A DNA stretch of 64,000 bases, from contig OY781061.1 in assembly GCA_963676515.1 (NCBI GenBank), positions 372,001 to 436,000 on the forward strand. The letters run 5' to 3'. The position numbers and the translations under genes were made by a program. Positions 55,521-64,000 of this stretch are shown here, one piece after another. The notes under the pieces were generated by a model. It searched no databases, was not told the origin of the DNA, and saw nothing but the letters and a program-made list of their open reading frames with translations. Within the stretch, counting starts at the first letter, position 1. Every line of letters starts with the position of its first letter. Source of the stretch: G963667145 sp963676515 [NCBI: Candidatus Cloacimonadota bacterium]. GTDB lineage: Bacteria; Cloacimonadota; Cloacimonadia; G963667145.

Positions 55521-58022
55521 ATGATAAATCATCGCTTTAGCAAACTAGAAAACGAGTTCCAAATAATCTCTTGCCCCCTGAAAGACAGAAAAATCGTTTA
55601 TTTGGCAGTTTTCGTGAGAACAGGCTCCAACCAAGAGATAAAGGCGGAAAGAGGTTTCGCCCACTTCACGGAACACTTGGTTTTCAAATCCACCGAAAAA
55701 TACCCACAAAATGCGATAATGAACGAAGTTTCTCGCCTTGGTGGCTCGATTAACGCCTTCACGGAGTACAACTCCACCTGCTTTTACCTACTACTACCCA
55801 GCCAGCACCTAGCTAAGGGACTGGAAATACTGAGCCAGCTCACCCGCTGGGCGAATTTTGACCAGAGCGAATTTACCACAGAAAAAGGAGTGGTAATAGA
55901 AGAGCTTTACCAATATCAAAACGATCCCGACGAGTGGTTCTTTGAAAACAGTTTGGAACACTTTTTCTCTAGAGCGAACTATCGCTACCCGATCATCGGC
56001 AACCTCGACAACCTGCAAAACTCGACTCCTGAGAACTTGCGAAAATTTTACCAACAAAAATACACCCCTAGCAACTGTTTTTTGGTAGCTTGTGGCGATA
56101 TACCAACAACGCTAGAGCAAGCGGTGGAAGAATTTTTCGGCTCTTGGCAAAACAAAATAGAGAGCAACCCTCCGCAAAGAGAAGAGGAGCTAAACAATCA
56201 CCAAAAAGGGTACAAGTTTTTTGAAAAAGATATCGAAAAAGACCAAATCAACATCTTATTCAACGCTCCTGCTCAATCCCAAAAAGAGTACCTCTCTTTT
56301 ATGCTAGCCACTACTATTTTGGCAGAACACCAAAACTCTATCTTGCAAAAAAAACTCAAGCAAGAGCTGGGAATAATAGACCATCTGGGGAGTTGCGATA
56401 TCGGTCAGGCTACTCCTGGAGCTTTAGTATTACAGATTTTTCCCCAAAAAGAGAGCCAACAAGTACTACAAGTCACCCAAGAAACTATCGAAGATTTTGC
56501 TCAAAACGGCTGCACCTACAGCCAGTACCAGCAAGCTCTGAAAATCCTGGACAACGCCCACCGTTTTAGCTTGGAATCTTGCGAAGATTTAGGCGTACAG
56601 CTCGGCTTGTCCCATATCGCAGGAGAGTTCCGCTTTACTTTGGAGTTTTGCGATAGGGTACAAAAGGTCACTTTCTCCGATGTGCAAGCTACTATAAAAA
56701 AGCACTTTAGCGATTTCCAAGTTTATCATATGGGGACAAAATCACTAGCTCAACCCAAAAGTTTGCTGGAGAAAAAAAGCATTATTCCCGCAGAAGATCT
56801 GTTTTGTTATCAGCTTTTCGACAATTTCAAAATCGTCCTCAAAAGAGAACCACAAAGAGAAAGCTGTGGCGTTTGCCTGACGACCAGATCCGCTCTCGGG
56901 CAAGAATCCCCTGAACAACTTGGCATCCAAAGTCTATGCTCCCATCTTTTGATTTATGGCAACCATGAGCAATCTCACACGCAGTTTATCGATTACTGCC
57001 AAGAAAACGGCTTGAAATTCAGCATTAACACCAATATGGACATCACCTCGCTCGACATCAAGTGCTTCACTCGGTCGCTACCAGAGGCATTGCATCTACT
57101 GGCACTCACCTACTGGAAACCACGATTTGAGCCAAAGCAGTTTGATATGCTAGTGGAACGCTACCTCTCGGATTTGCAAAGGGTGCAAGACTACCCCGTG
57201 CACCAAGCAGACAAGCTGTTCAAGCAAGAGGTTTTCGGTAACAACAGTCCCTTTGTCCACAAGAAAGGCACTGCAAAAAGTTTGCAACTGCTTGATTTGG
57301 AGCAGATTAAAAAATGGCATCAGAACCACTTCTTACCTCAAGAGTTCGTTTTGAGCGTTGTGGGAGATTTCGATACGGAAAAGATTATCCCACTGTGTCA
57401 AAGAGCTTTTGCCGATTTTGCTGGAAAGAAAATAGAAAAAACAAGTGAGTTGAGTTGCTCTATAGAAAAAAGTTTGCAAATAAAAACGGAACTGGAAAGT
57501 TCCACCCAAGACATACTTTACCTCGTAGGAGCTGCGGATAATGCTCTCAATGTCAAAGAGAACACCGCTTTTTCCCTTTTGAGCCAAATAATCGGCGGCA
57601 GCATTAGCTCAAGAATGTTCGATACTTTACGCGAAAAGATGGGCATAGCCTACTCCTGCGGTTTCTCACAGAGCAGCTTCTTAGATTTCGGCTACTACAA
57701 GGCGTCTGTCCTCGCTCAAAAAGGGGCTGGGGAAAAAGTGCTAGAATGCACGAAAAACATCCTGCAAGATATGGCTAACGGCGGCGTAACCCCACAAGAA
57801 CTGACGATGAGCAAGAGTTACCTTAGCAATCTGAAACTTTTTTACGAAGAAGACCCGCTGAATATCGCTTGCTCTCTGGCACACCTAGAGCTTTCTGGTT
57901 TTGGCTTCCGCCATTTTGCGGGATACAATAGCCGTATCGAACAAACTTCTGCTCAAGATTTGCAAAATGTAGCCCAAAAATACTTCCAAAATTTCAGCTC
58001 TGGAATTTATTGTGGGAGCTAA
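55521..58022 (+). CDS. Two-domain M16 zinc peptidase
   Basis: An 833-residue insulinase-family peptidase. The inverted zinc motif H-F-T-E-H lies near residue 48, with the distal Glu region V-I-E-E-L-Y-Q. The second half repeats the fold without HxxEH but keeps the R/Y pair region L-R-E-K-M-G-I-A-Y-S near 710, as usual for paired M16 enzymes. There is no signal peptide from ATG 55521, which is chosen because upstream in-frame starts lie within the SRP RNA gene. It follows ffs directly and probably degrades peptides. Confidence 0.88.
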   Translation: MINHRFSKLENEFQIISCPLKDRKIVYLAVFVRTGSNQEIKAERGFAHFTEHLVFKSTEKYPQNAIMNEVSRLGGSINAFTEYNSTCFYLLLPSQHLAKGLEILSQLTRWANFDQSEFTTEKGVVIEELYQYQNDPDEWFFENSLEHFFSRANYRYPIIGNLDNLQNSTPENLRKFYQQKYTPSNCFLVACGDIPTTLEQAVEEFFGSWQNKIESNPPQREEELNNHQKGYKFFEKDIEKDQINILFNAPAQSQKEYLSFMLATTILAEHQNSILQKKLKQELGIIDHLGSCDIGQATPGALVLQIFPQKESQQVLQVTQETIEDFAQNGCTYSQYQQALKILDNAHRFSLESCEDLGVQLGLSHIAGEFRFTLEFCDRVQKVTFSDVQATIKKHFSDFQVYHMGTKSLAQPKSLLEKKSIIPAEDLFCYQLFDNFKIVLKREPQRESCGVCLTTRSALGQESPEQLGIQSLCSHLLIYGNHEQSHTQFIDYCQENGLKFSINTNMDITSLDIKCFTRSLPEALHLLALTYWKPRFEPKQFDMLVERYLSDLQRVQDYPVHQADKLFKQEVFGNNSPFVHKKGTAKSLQLLDLEQIKKWHQNHFLPQEFVLSVVGDFDTEKIIPLCQRAFADFAGKKIEKTSELSCSIEKSLQIKTELESSTQDILYLVGAADNALNVKENTAFSLLSQIIGGSISSRMFDTLREKMGIAYSCGFSQSSFLDFGYYKASVLAQKGAGEKVLECTKNILQDMANGGVTPQELTMSKSYLSNLKLFYEEDPLNIACSLAHLELSGFGFRHFAGYNSRIEQTSAQDLQNVAQKYFQNFSSGIYCGS

Positions 58023-58206
58023 AAGAAAAAAAACGAACGCTAGTTTACCCCCAATTTAGCAGGAACTTTTCTTTGTTGTTAATTCCGTGCCAAGCTCCCT
58101 CGAAAGCGATAATACTTGACTTTGCGGGCTTCTTTCCCTTCTGTGGAGAAAATCAATATTACAAAGAAAAAAGAAGCTGACACGCAAATAAAGAGGGAGA
58201 TAAAAG

Positions 58207-60288
58207 ATGTTCAAAAAAATTATCAAAAGAAAGGGTATAGAAGAAAACTTCGATTCCCAAAAAATCACCGCTGCTCTTGTTAAAGCTGGCAAAGCGACCG
58301 AAGAATTTGACCAGAGACTTGGCGAAAAACTCACTCTGAGAGTTCTCTCTTTGGCTCAATCTATGATCAAAGACAAAATTCCCACAGTAGAGAATATACA
58401 AGATATCGTGGAAGAAGTTCTTTTGGCGTCTCCTTACAAACAAACTGCCAAAGCTTACATCATCTATCGTGACCAACACTCCAAGATAAGAGAGATATCT
58501 TCTGCATCGGGCGTGAAGATGATCGACAGCTACCTAAAGAAGCTCGACTGGCAAGTGAAAGAGAACAGCAATATGTGCTACTCTTTGCAAGGACTGAACA
58601 ACTATATCGCCTCCGAGGTGAGCAAAATCTATTGGCTCAACGAGATTTACCCTACCAACATAAAAGATGCTCACTCCAAAGGAGATTTGCACATCCACGA
58701 TTTGAGCCAACTGTCTGTTTACTGTGTCGGCTGGGATCTAAAAGACCTACTGATGACTGGATTCCAAGGCGTAGAGGGCAAAGTAGCTTGCAATCCTCCA
58801 AGCCATTTCGTGTCTGCTCTGGGGCAAGTGGTCAACTTCTTTTACACTTTGCAAGGCGAAGCCAGTGGTGCTCAAGCGTTCTCCAGCTTCGATACCCTCT
58901 TGGCACCTTTTATCTATTACGACAAACTTAGCTACCAAGATGTATTCCAAGCTATGCAGTCTTTCATCTACAACCTCAATGTCCCCACCAGAGTCGGCTT
59001 CCAAACACCGTTTACCAACATCACTATGGATCTGACGATGCCTTCATCTTACAAGGACGAGGCGGTAATCATCGGTGGCAAAATGAAAGACAAAGTTTAC
59101 GGCGAATTCCAAAAAGAGATGGATATGCTCAACAAAGCTTTCTTGGAAGTGATGAGTGATGGCGACGCCAATGGACGAGTTTTCACTTTTCCCATACCAA
59201 CCTACAATATCACCAAAAACTTCGACTGGGAAAACCCTGTCTTGGAAAACTTATGGAAAGCCACTGGCAAGTACGGCATCCCCTATTTCGCCAACTTCGT
59301 CAACTCCAGTCTAAATCCCGAAGATATCCGCTCTATGTGTTGCCGCCTAAATATCGACACATCCAAGCTGGAAGTCAGAGGTGGAGGTCTGTTTGGCTCG
59401 TATCCACTCACTGGGTCTATCGGCGTGGTAACTATGAATATGCCTCGCCTTGGTTATTTGTCCAAAGATGAGCAAGAGTTCAAAAATCGTCTGGCAATCT
59501 TGATGGACACAGCTTATCAAAGTTTGGAGATTAAAAGAAAAATCTTGGAAAGCTACACCGACAAAAACCTCTATCCATATTCCAAGTTTTACTTGCGAGG
59601 GATGAAAAAGAAGAGCGGGAAATTCTGGGTAAACCACTTCTCTACCATCGGACTCGTCGGGATGAACGAGGCTTGCCTCAACCTTTTGGGAGAGAACATC
59701 GCCAGCGATAATGGACAAGCATTTACCGAAAGGATCATGGACTTTATGCGAGACAAGCTCCTGGAGTATCAGACCATCTCTGGCAACAACTACAACCTCG
59801 AGGCTACACCAGCCGAAGGCACCAGCTATCGCCTAGCCAAAATAGACAAACAACTCTATGGCGACATCGTCTCTGCTGGCAAAGCGGACGACAAAGAGCC
59901 ATACTACACCAACTCGACTCAACTACCTGTGGACTACTCCGACGACCTCTTCGAGGTGCTCGCCAAGCAAGACAACATCCAAGCCAAATACACTGGTGGC
60001 ACTGTCGTCCACCTCTACGGCGGAGAGCAGATTACCGACTACTCGGTGGTAAAGAACCTCGTAAAGAAAATCAGTGCCAAGCACAAATTACCGTACTTCT
60101 CCCTAACTCCCACCTTCAGCATCTGCAAAAAGCACGGTTACCTATCTGGCGAAAAGTTCGTCTGCCCCAAATGCGGTGGCGAGTGCGAAGTATACTCTCG
60201 CATCGTGGGATATCTACGACCTCTCAGCCAATGGAACGACGGCAAAAAAACCGAATATGAAGAGAGAAAAGTGGTGAAATACCAATGA
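58207..60288 (+). CDS. nrdD: Anaerobic ribonucleoside-triphosphate reductase
   Basis: A 693-residue class III reductase. The N-terminal ATP-cone is F-D-S-Q-K-I-T-A-A-L near 18. Active-site Cys lies in M-C-Y-S-L-Q-G-L near 121, with another in R-S-M-C-C-R-L-N near 376. The C-terminal zinc site is C-P-K-C near 658 with G-E-C, followed by the glycyl-radical loop R-I-V-G-Y-L-R-P near 671-678. GGGAG precedes the ATG. It makes dNTPs anaerobically and is overlapped by its activase gene. Confidence 0.95.
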   Translation: MFKKIIKRKGIEENFDSQKITAALVKAGKATEEFDQRLGEKLTLRVLSLAQSMIKDKIPTVENIQDIVEEVLLASPYKQTAKAYIIYRDQHSKIREISSASGVKMIDSYLKKLDWQVKENSNMCYSLQGLNNYIASEVSKIYWLNEIYPTNIKDAHSKGDLHIHDLSQLSVYCVGWDLKDLLMTGFQGVEGKVACNPPSHFVSALGQVVNFFYTLQGEASGAQAFSSFDTLLAPFIYYDKLSYQDVFQAMQSFIYNLNVPTRVGFQTPFTNITMDLTMPSSYKDEAVIIGGKMKDKVYGEFQKEMDMLNKAFLEVMSDGDANGRVFTFPIPTYNITKNFDWENPVLENLWKATGKYGIPYFANFVNSSLNPEDIRSMCCRLNIDTSKLEVRGGGLFGSYPLTGSIGVVTMNMPRLGYLSKDEQEFKNRLAILMDTAYQSLEIKRKILESYTDKNLYPYSKFYLRGMKKKSGKFWVNHFSTIGLVGMNEACLNLLGENIASDNGQAFTERIMDFMRDKLLEYQTISGNNYNLEATPAEGTSYRLAKIDKQLYGDIVSAGKADDKEPYYTNSTQLPVDYSDDLFEVLAKQDNIQAKYTGGTVVHLYGGEQITDYSVVKNLVKKISAKHKLPYFSLTPTFSICKKHGYLSGEKFVCPKCGGECEVYSRIVGYLRPLSQWNDGKKTEYEERKVVKYQ

Positions 60289-60956
60289 TAATTGGCGGAC
60301 TACAAAAGCTATCGATGATAGATTACCCGGGAAAACTCTCGGCTATCGTTTTTACCAAAGGGTGCAATTTTTTGTGCCCTTTTTGCCATAACGCTGGATT
60401 ACTGGAGACTGATGACAAATCGCTCTACTGCCAAGAAAATATTTTGGAATTTCTAAAAACTCGCCAAGGGATGCTGGATGCAGTGAGCATCAGCGGAGGA
60501 GAGCCGCTATTGCAAAAAGACATTTTGGATTTCTTGCAAAAAGTGCAAGCGATGGGCTTTCTCGTGAAGCTGGACACCAACGGCTACTCCCCAGAAAAGC
60601 TAGAGCAGGCTCTACCCTTCGTGGACTATGTCGCTATGGATCTCAAAGCTCCTTTATCCAAATATCATCTTTTAGCAGGAAAATCTGTGGATTTGGAAAA
60701 AATCAAAAAGAGCGTAGAGATTCTCAAAAATTTCCCTAAGGCGAAAGAGTTCCGCACCACGCTCGTGCATCCTCTTTTGGAGAGGGAAGATATTAAGAAA
60801 ATTTACCAAGAGTACAAAATTGAGCATCTGCCTTACTATCTACAAAATTATCACCCTATCCCCCAAGACACTTTAGGCATTATGTGGGGCTTTACTCAGC
60901 AAGAACTAGAATTATTGGAACAGGAAATACCGTGCCAAATCAGAAATTCGTCCTAA
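60285..60956 (+). CDS. nrdG: Anaerobic ribonucleotide reductase activating protein
   Basis: A 223-residue radical-SAM activase. The cluster motif is G-C-N-F-L-C-P-F-C near 29-37, with S-I-S-G-G-E-P-L near 74 as the SAM glycine stretch. It begins G-L-Q-K-L-S-M-I-D-Y-P-G-K, typical of NrdG2-type activases. The ATG overlaps the nrdD stop (ATGA). It installs the glycyl radical in NrdD. Its end overlaps uvrB. Confidence 0.92.
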   Translation: MIIGGLQKLSMIDYPGKLSAIVFTKGCNFLCPFCHNAGLLETDDKSLYCQENILEFLKTRQGMLDAVSISGGEPLLQKDILDFLQKVQAMGFLVKLDTNGYSPEKLEQALPFVDYVAMDLKAPLSKYHLLAGKSVDLEKIKKSVEILKNFPKAKEFRTTLVHPLLEREDIKKIYQEYKIEHLPYYLQNYHPIPQDTLGIMWGFTQQELELLEQEIPCQIRNSS

Positions 60957-62920
60957 AATCTACCTTCGTCCCCAAAGGCGACCAGCCACAGGCGATCAGT
61001 GACCTGACCGCCAAGTTCCTAGCGGGGGAACGCTACGCAACTTTGCTAGGAGTTACCGGCTCTGGCAAGACTTTTACGATGGCAAATGTGATCCAGAATC
61101 TAAATAAACCCACTCTTATCTTGTGCCACAACAAAACTTTAGCGGCTCAGCTTTACGGAGAGTTCAAGCAATTTTTCCCCGAGAACGCCGTGGAATATTT
61201 CGTCTCTTACTACGACTACTACCAACCAGAGGCGTACATCCCTGGCAGAGACATCTACATCGAAAAAGACTCCAGCATCAACGAACGCATCGAGATGCTA
61301 CGGCTGCACACCACGATGAGCCTCTTCGAGCGACGCGATGTAATTGTGGTCGCCAGCGTGTCTTGCATCTATGGTCTGGGAATGCCCGAGGAGTACTTCA
61401 AGGCGGTAGTGGAGATAGAAAAAGACCAGACAATGGAAAGAGACGAGTTGATCTCCAAGCTGATAGACTCCCATTACCAAAGAAACGACTTCGAGTTCGT
61501 GCGAGGAGGCATCAGGGTAAAAGGAGACACAGTCGAGATTTATCCGGCCTACTTAGAAAATTCCGTGCGAGTGGAGTTCGACTTTGACCACATCGCCAGA
61601 ATCAGCAGGATAAACCCCCTAGACAACAGAGTGCTAAGCGAAGTGGACTCATTCCCCATTTATCCAGCTAACCACTTCATCACCAGCCAAGAGCAGCAAA
61701 ATAAAGCGATAAGCTCCATCAGAAAAGAGCTCGAAAGTCGCATCGCCTACTTTGAGCAAAACAAGCAAATCTTGGAAGCACAGAGGATAGAACAACGAAC
61801 CAACTTCGATCTGGAGATGATCAGCGAGATAGGATACTGCTCGGGAATAGAGAACTACTCCTATCACCTGAAAGGCGGGAAGCCCGGGCAAACACCTGTC
61901 TGCTTGCTGGACTACTTTCCCGACGATTTTTTGACCATCATCGATGAATCCCATGCCAGCATACCGCAAGTCAGGGCAATGTTCGGTGGCGACTACGCCC
62001 GCAAGAAAAATTTGGTGGAACACGGATTTCGCTTGCCTTGCTCTTTTGACAATCGCCCTTTGATGTTTACAGAGTTTGAGCAGAAAAACAAAAGAACGCT
62101 TTTCGTGTCGGCGACGCCTGCTGATTACGAGTTGGAAAAAACTGACGGAGAGTTCACGGAGCAAGTGGTGCGACCCACAGGGCTACTCGACCCAGAAATC
62201 GTCATCAGCCCGATAGGAAACCAAGTGGACGACTTATTGGAAAGGCTGAAAAAGGTTATCGCCAAGAATGATGTGGCTCTGGTGGCAACTCTCACCCAGA
62301 AGATGAGCGAAGATTTGACCGATTACCTAAAAAACGCGGGCATAAAGGCTGCGTATATGCACAGCAAGACCAAAACCGCCGAACGAACCAATATCATCCG
62401 CAGGCTGAGACTAAAGAAGATAGCCGTCATCGTGGGAGTCAACCTCTTACGAGAGGGGCTTGATATGCCCGAAGTTTCGCTAGTGGCTATCCTCGATGCC
62501 GACAAGACAGGATTTCTACGCTCGAAGAGGGCTCTGATCCAGACCTCTGGTAGAGCTGCCAGAAACGCCAAAGGACTGGTAGTGTTTTATGCGGACAATA
62601 TCAGCGACGCTATCGCCCAGACCATAGAAGAAACTCAAAGAAGAAGAGAAAAACAGATAGAGTACAACAAAAAGCACAACATCGTCCCCAAAACTATCGC
62701 TAAGACGATGCAAGAGATACTGGACGCCACCAAGGTTGCTCAAGAGGTAGACGAGGCGAAGTCACCCACTATCAAAGAATATCTAGAGGTAAACTCTTGG
62801 GAGTCAGCTCAAACGGTGCTCAAAAAAGAGATGTTGGCAGCAGCCAAGGCTTTGGATTTTGAAAAAGCCGCCGCTATCAAAGATAAACTATTGGAAATGG
62901 GAATAGATCCGACAGAATAA
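60932..62920 (+). CDS. uvrB: Excinuclease ABC subunit B
   Basis: A 662-residue helicase-like repair protein. It starts at GTG 60932 with AGGA about 8 bp upstream, which gives the conserved opening K-G-D-Q-P-Q-A-I. Walker A is L-G-V-T-G-S-G-K-T-F-T near 40; Y-Y-D-Y-Y-Q-P-E-A-Y near 94 is the beta-hairpin; D-E-S-H is Walker B near 331; S-A-T-P near 400; Q-T-S-G-R-A-A-R-N near 537. The C-terminal UVR motif that binds UvrC is at about 622-655. It overlaps nrdG by 25 bp. The other excinuclease subunit, uvrA, lies at 33397; uvrC is not in the window. Confidence 0.96.
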   Translation: MPNQKFVLKSTFVPKGDQPQAISDLTAKFLAGERYATLLGVTGSGKTFTMANVIQNLNKPTLILCHNKTLAAQLYGEFKQFFPENAVEYFVSYYDYYQPEAYIPGRDIYIEKDSSINERIEMLRLHTTMSLFERRDVIVVASVSCIYGLGMPEEYFKAVVEIEKDQTMERDELISKLIDSHYQRNDFEFVRGGIRVKGDTVEIYPAYLENSVRVEFDFDHIARISRINPLDNRVLSEVDSFPIYPANHFITSQEQQNKAISSIRKELESRIAYFEQNKQILEAQRIEQRTNFDLEMISEIGYCSGIENYSYHLKGGKPGQTPVCLLDYFPDDFLTIIDESHASIPQVRAMFGGDYARKKNLVEHGFRLPCSFDNRPLMFTEFEQKNKRTLFVSATPADYELEKTDGEFTEQVVRPTGLLDPEIVISPIGNQVDDLLERLKKVIAKNDVALVATLTQKMSEDLTDYLKNAGIKAAYMHSKTKTAERTNIIRRLRLKKIAVIVGVNLLREGLDMPEVSLVAILDADKTGFLRSKRALIQTSGRAARNAKGLVVFYADNISDAIAQTIEETQRRREKQIEYNKKHNIVPKTIAKTMQEILDATKVAQEVDEAKSPTIKEYLEVNSWESAQTVLKKEMLAAAKALDFEKAAAIKDKLLEMGIDPTE

Positions 62921-62937
62921 GATGCAAGACAAGAGCC

Positions 62938-64000
62938 TTACATCCTCTCGACAAATGTTCCTACGATTTTTTTCAGCTCACCATTATTGAAAGAGATTGT
63001 CAATTTTGCATCTTTCCCCGAGCCACTGACTTCCAAAATCTGACCTTGCCCGAACTTCTTGTGGAAGACGACATCTTTGACCCGATAAAAAGCTTTTTTG
63101 CCCACGCTCACGATGCGAGGCGAACTTTTCCGCTCTTTCTCTTCGTACTTTTTGCCAAACACAAAAGATTGCTTTTTGAGGCTGCTTTTATATAACTTCT
63201 TATCAAATTCGTCCAAAAATCGGCTCTTGTCCGTAATCTCCGTCTTAAATCCGCTAGAAGCGAATTTCCGCCTTTCACGGCAATAAGTAAACAATAGGCT
63301 CTTCTTGGCTCTGGTGATAGCCACATAGAGCAGGCGTCTTTCTTCTTGCAAACCAGAAGGCTCTGCCATAGATAATTGGTGTGGCAAAATGCCCTCTTCG
63401 ACACCCAAGATGAAAACATTCTCAAACTCCAAACCTTTGGAGTTGTGGATAGTCATCATCTGTATCTTACCTTTCTCGTCTTGGTCGTCGTCCACAGAAG
63501 ATTGCAAACTAATGCTCTCCAAAAAATCGCTCAGAAGTGGATACACGCCTTGCATTTTATGGAAATTTTCGCAAAAAGTTTCTGTCATCAACAAAAATTC
63601 GTTGATGTTCTCACCCTTGGACATACTTGTGTCCGTCTCTTTCCTCTCGTAAAAATCTATCAACTTGATATCGGAGACTATCTCTTCCACCAAAGCCAAA
63701 GGAGAAATCACCTCAGAATCTTCTTTCCAGCCACGCATCTTGCTAGCTAACGCCAACATAGCTTGCCAAGAAGAAGCGGTAACTGGTGCTTGATCTTCTG
63801 CAGTTAGCTCCAAAAAAGTTTTGCCAGTTTCATGGAGATAGCCCATCATCTTATTCGTGCTCACAGAGCCAATGCCTCTGATAGGGACATTGATAATCCT
63901 CTGCAAGCTATAGAGGTCGCTAGGATTGTACAAAAATTTTAGGTAAGCGATAATATCTTTTATCTCCATCCGAGCAAAAAACTCCGTGCCGCCTCGGACC
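62938..64000 (-). CDS. PcrA/UvrD-type DNA helicase, C-terminal part (cut by window edge)
   Basis: About 353 codons are visible and the frame runs open through the right edge. It begins R-G-G-T-E-F-F-A-R-M-E-I-K-D and continues R-I-I-N-V-P-I-R-G-I-G, both PcrA/UvrD regions. Motif V is T-I-H-N-S-K-G-L-E-F-E near 173, and motif VI is E-E-R-R-L-L-Y-V-A-I-T-R-A-K near 210. The end is the Tudor-like C-terminal domain (F-G-Q-G-Q-I-L-E-V). It is convergent with uvrB. PcrA and Rep-like helicases cannot be told apart from this part. Confidence 0.93.
   Translation of the reverse strand, partial: VRGGTEFFARMEIKDIIAYLKFLYNPSDLYSLQRIINVPIRGIGSVSTNKMMGYLHETGKTFLELTAEDQAPVTASSWQAMLALASKMRGWKEDSEVISPLALVEEIVSDIKLIDFYERKETDTSMSKGENINEFLLMTETFCENFHKMQGVYPLLSDFLESISLQSSVDDDQDEKGKIQMMTIHNSKGLEFENVFILGVEEGILPHQLSMAEPSGLQEERRLLYVAITRAKKSLLFTYCRERRKFASSGFKTEITDKSRFLDEFDKKLYKSSLKKQSFVFGKKYEEKERKSSPRIVSVGKKAFYRVKDVVFHKKFGQGQILEVSGSGKDAKLTISFNNGELKKIVGTFVERM

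Overview
The window looks like the chromosome of a Gram-negative, strictly or mainly fermentative anaerobe of moderate-to-low G+C. The Gram-negative reading rests on gmhA and kdsD (LPS sugar isomerases), several proteins with a signal peptide and a barrel-like sequence ending in a C-terminal Phe, and several lipobox proteins. The anaerobic reading rests on an oxygen-sensitive class III ribonucleotide reductase (nrdDG), a tungsten-type aldehyde oxidoreductase with NADH/ferredoxin subunits, and a short acyl-CoA fermentation cluster. The 16S gene carries normal signature blocks and a normal anti-SD end, but I cannot place the phylum by eye. TTG starts are common (fabH-like, MFS, ABC permease, kdsD), and rlmN seems to begin at ATT.

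Layout. 1-3954 (+): a short-chain acyl-CoA cluster with the tail of a CoA-transferase, a GntP-type permease, 3-hydroxybutyryl-CoA dehydrogenase and a KAS III-like condensing enzyme, plus a relic of a second permease copy. 4026-15044: a tungsten/pterin island with tungstate transport (wtpABC), cofactor genes (moeA, mobB, moaD, a thiF/moeB-like gene), the aldehyde oxidoreductase, a four-cluster ferredoxin and NuoE/F/G-like subunits, which together suggest a ferredoxin/NAD-coupled, perhaps electron-bifurcating, aldehyde oxidation module. 15230-24135: scattered single genes (CPBP protease, TetR plus outer-membrane protein, lipoproteins, nitroreductase, DEAD helicase, a carboxyethylornithine-synthase-like enzyme). 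24454-30327 (-): a complete rRNA operon 16S-tRNA-Ile-tRNA-Ala-[protein gene]-23S-5S. A secreted-protein gene sits between tRNA-Ala and 23S, outside both processing stems. 30849-36237 (-): an overlapping operon uvrA-DUF3795-tag-MFS-DUF3795. 36262-37012: a REP-associated tyrosine transposase (RAYT) with a 36-bp perfect palindrome inside its reading frame, abutting a truncated membrane-protein gene. 37074-38598: a polar amino-acid ABC permease and binding protein without an ATPase.

39063-55278 (-): a long, tightly packed run that reads, in transcription order, a 59-residue protein, a YfhO-like membrane protein, era, a small zinc-ribbon protein, thrS, an outer-membrane protein with LPLEx repeats, kdsD, a 732-residue lipoprotein, a second paralogous outer-membrane protein, gmhA, holB, three tRNAs, a PH-like membrane protein, mtnP, rlmH and rlmN. 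The two paralogous barrel proteins, the giant lipoprotein and the LPS isomerases form a candidate uncharacterised envelope system. 55389-62920 (+): SRP RNA, a two-domain M16 peptidase, nrdD-nrdG and uvrB. The right edge holds the C-terminal part of a PcrA/UvrD helicase (-).

The most unusual items are the protein gene inside the rRNA operon, the outer-membrane/lipoprotein/KdsD locus, the RAYT with a palindrome in its reading frame, the rlmN ATT start, and the relic permease tail. No CRISPR array or prophage was seen.
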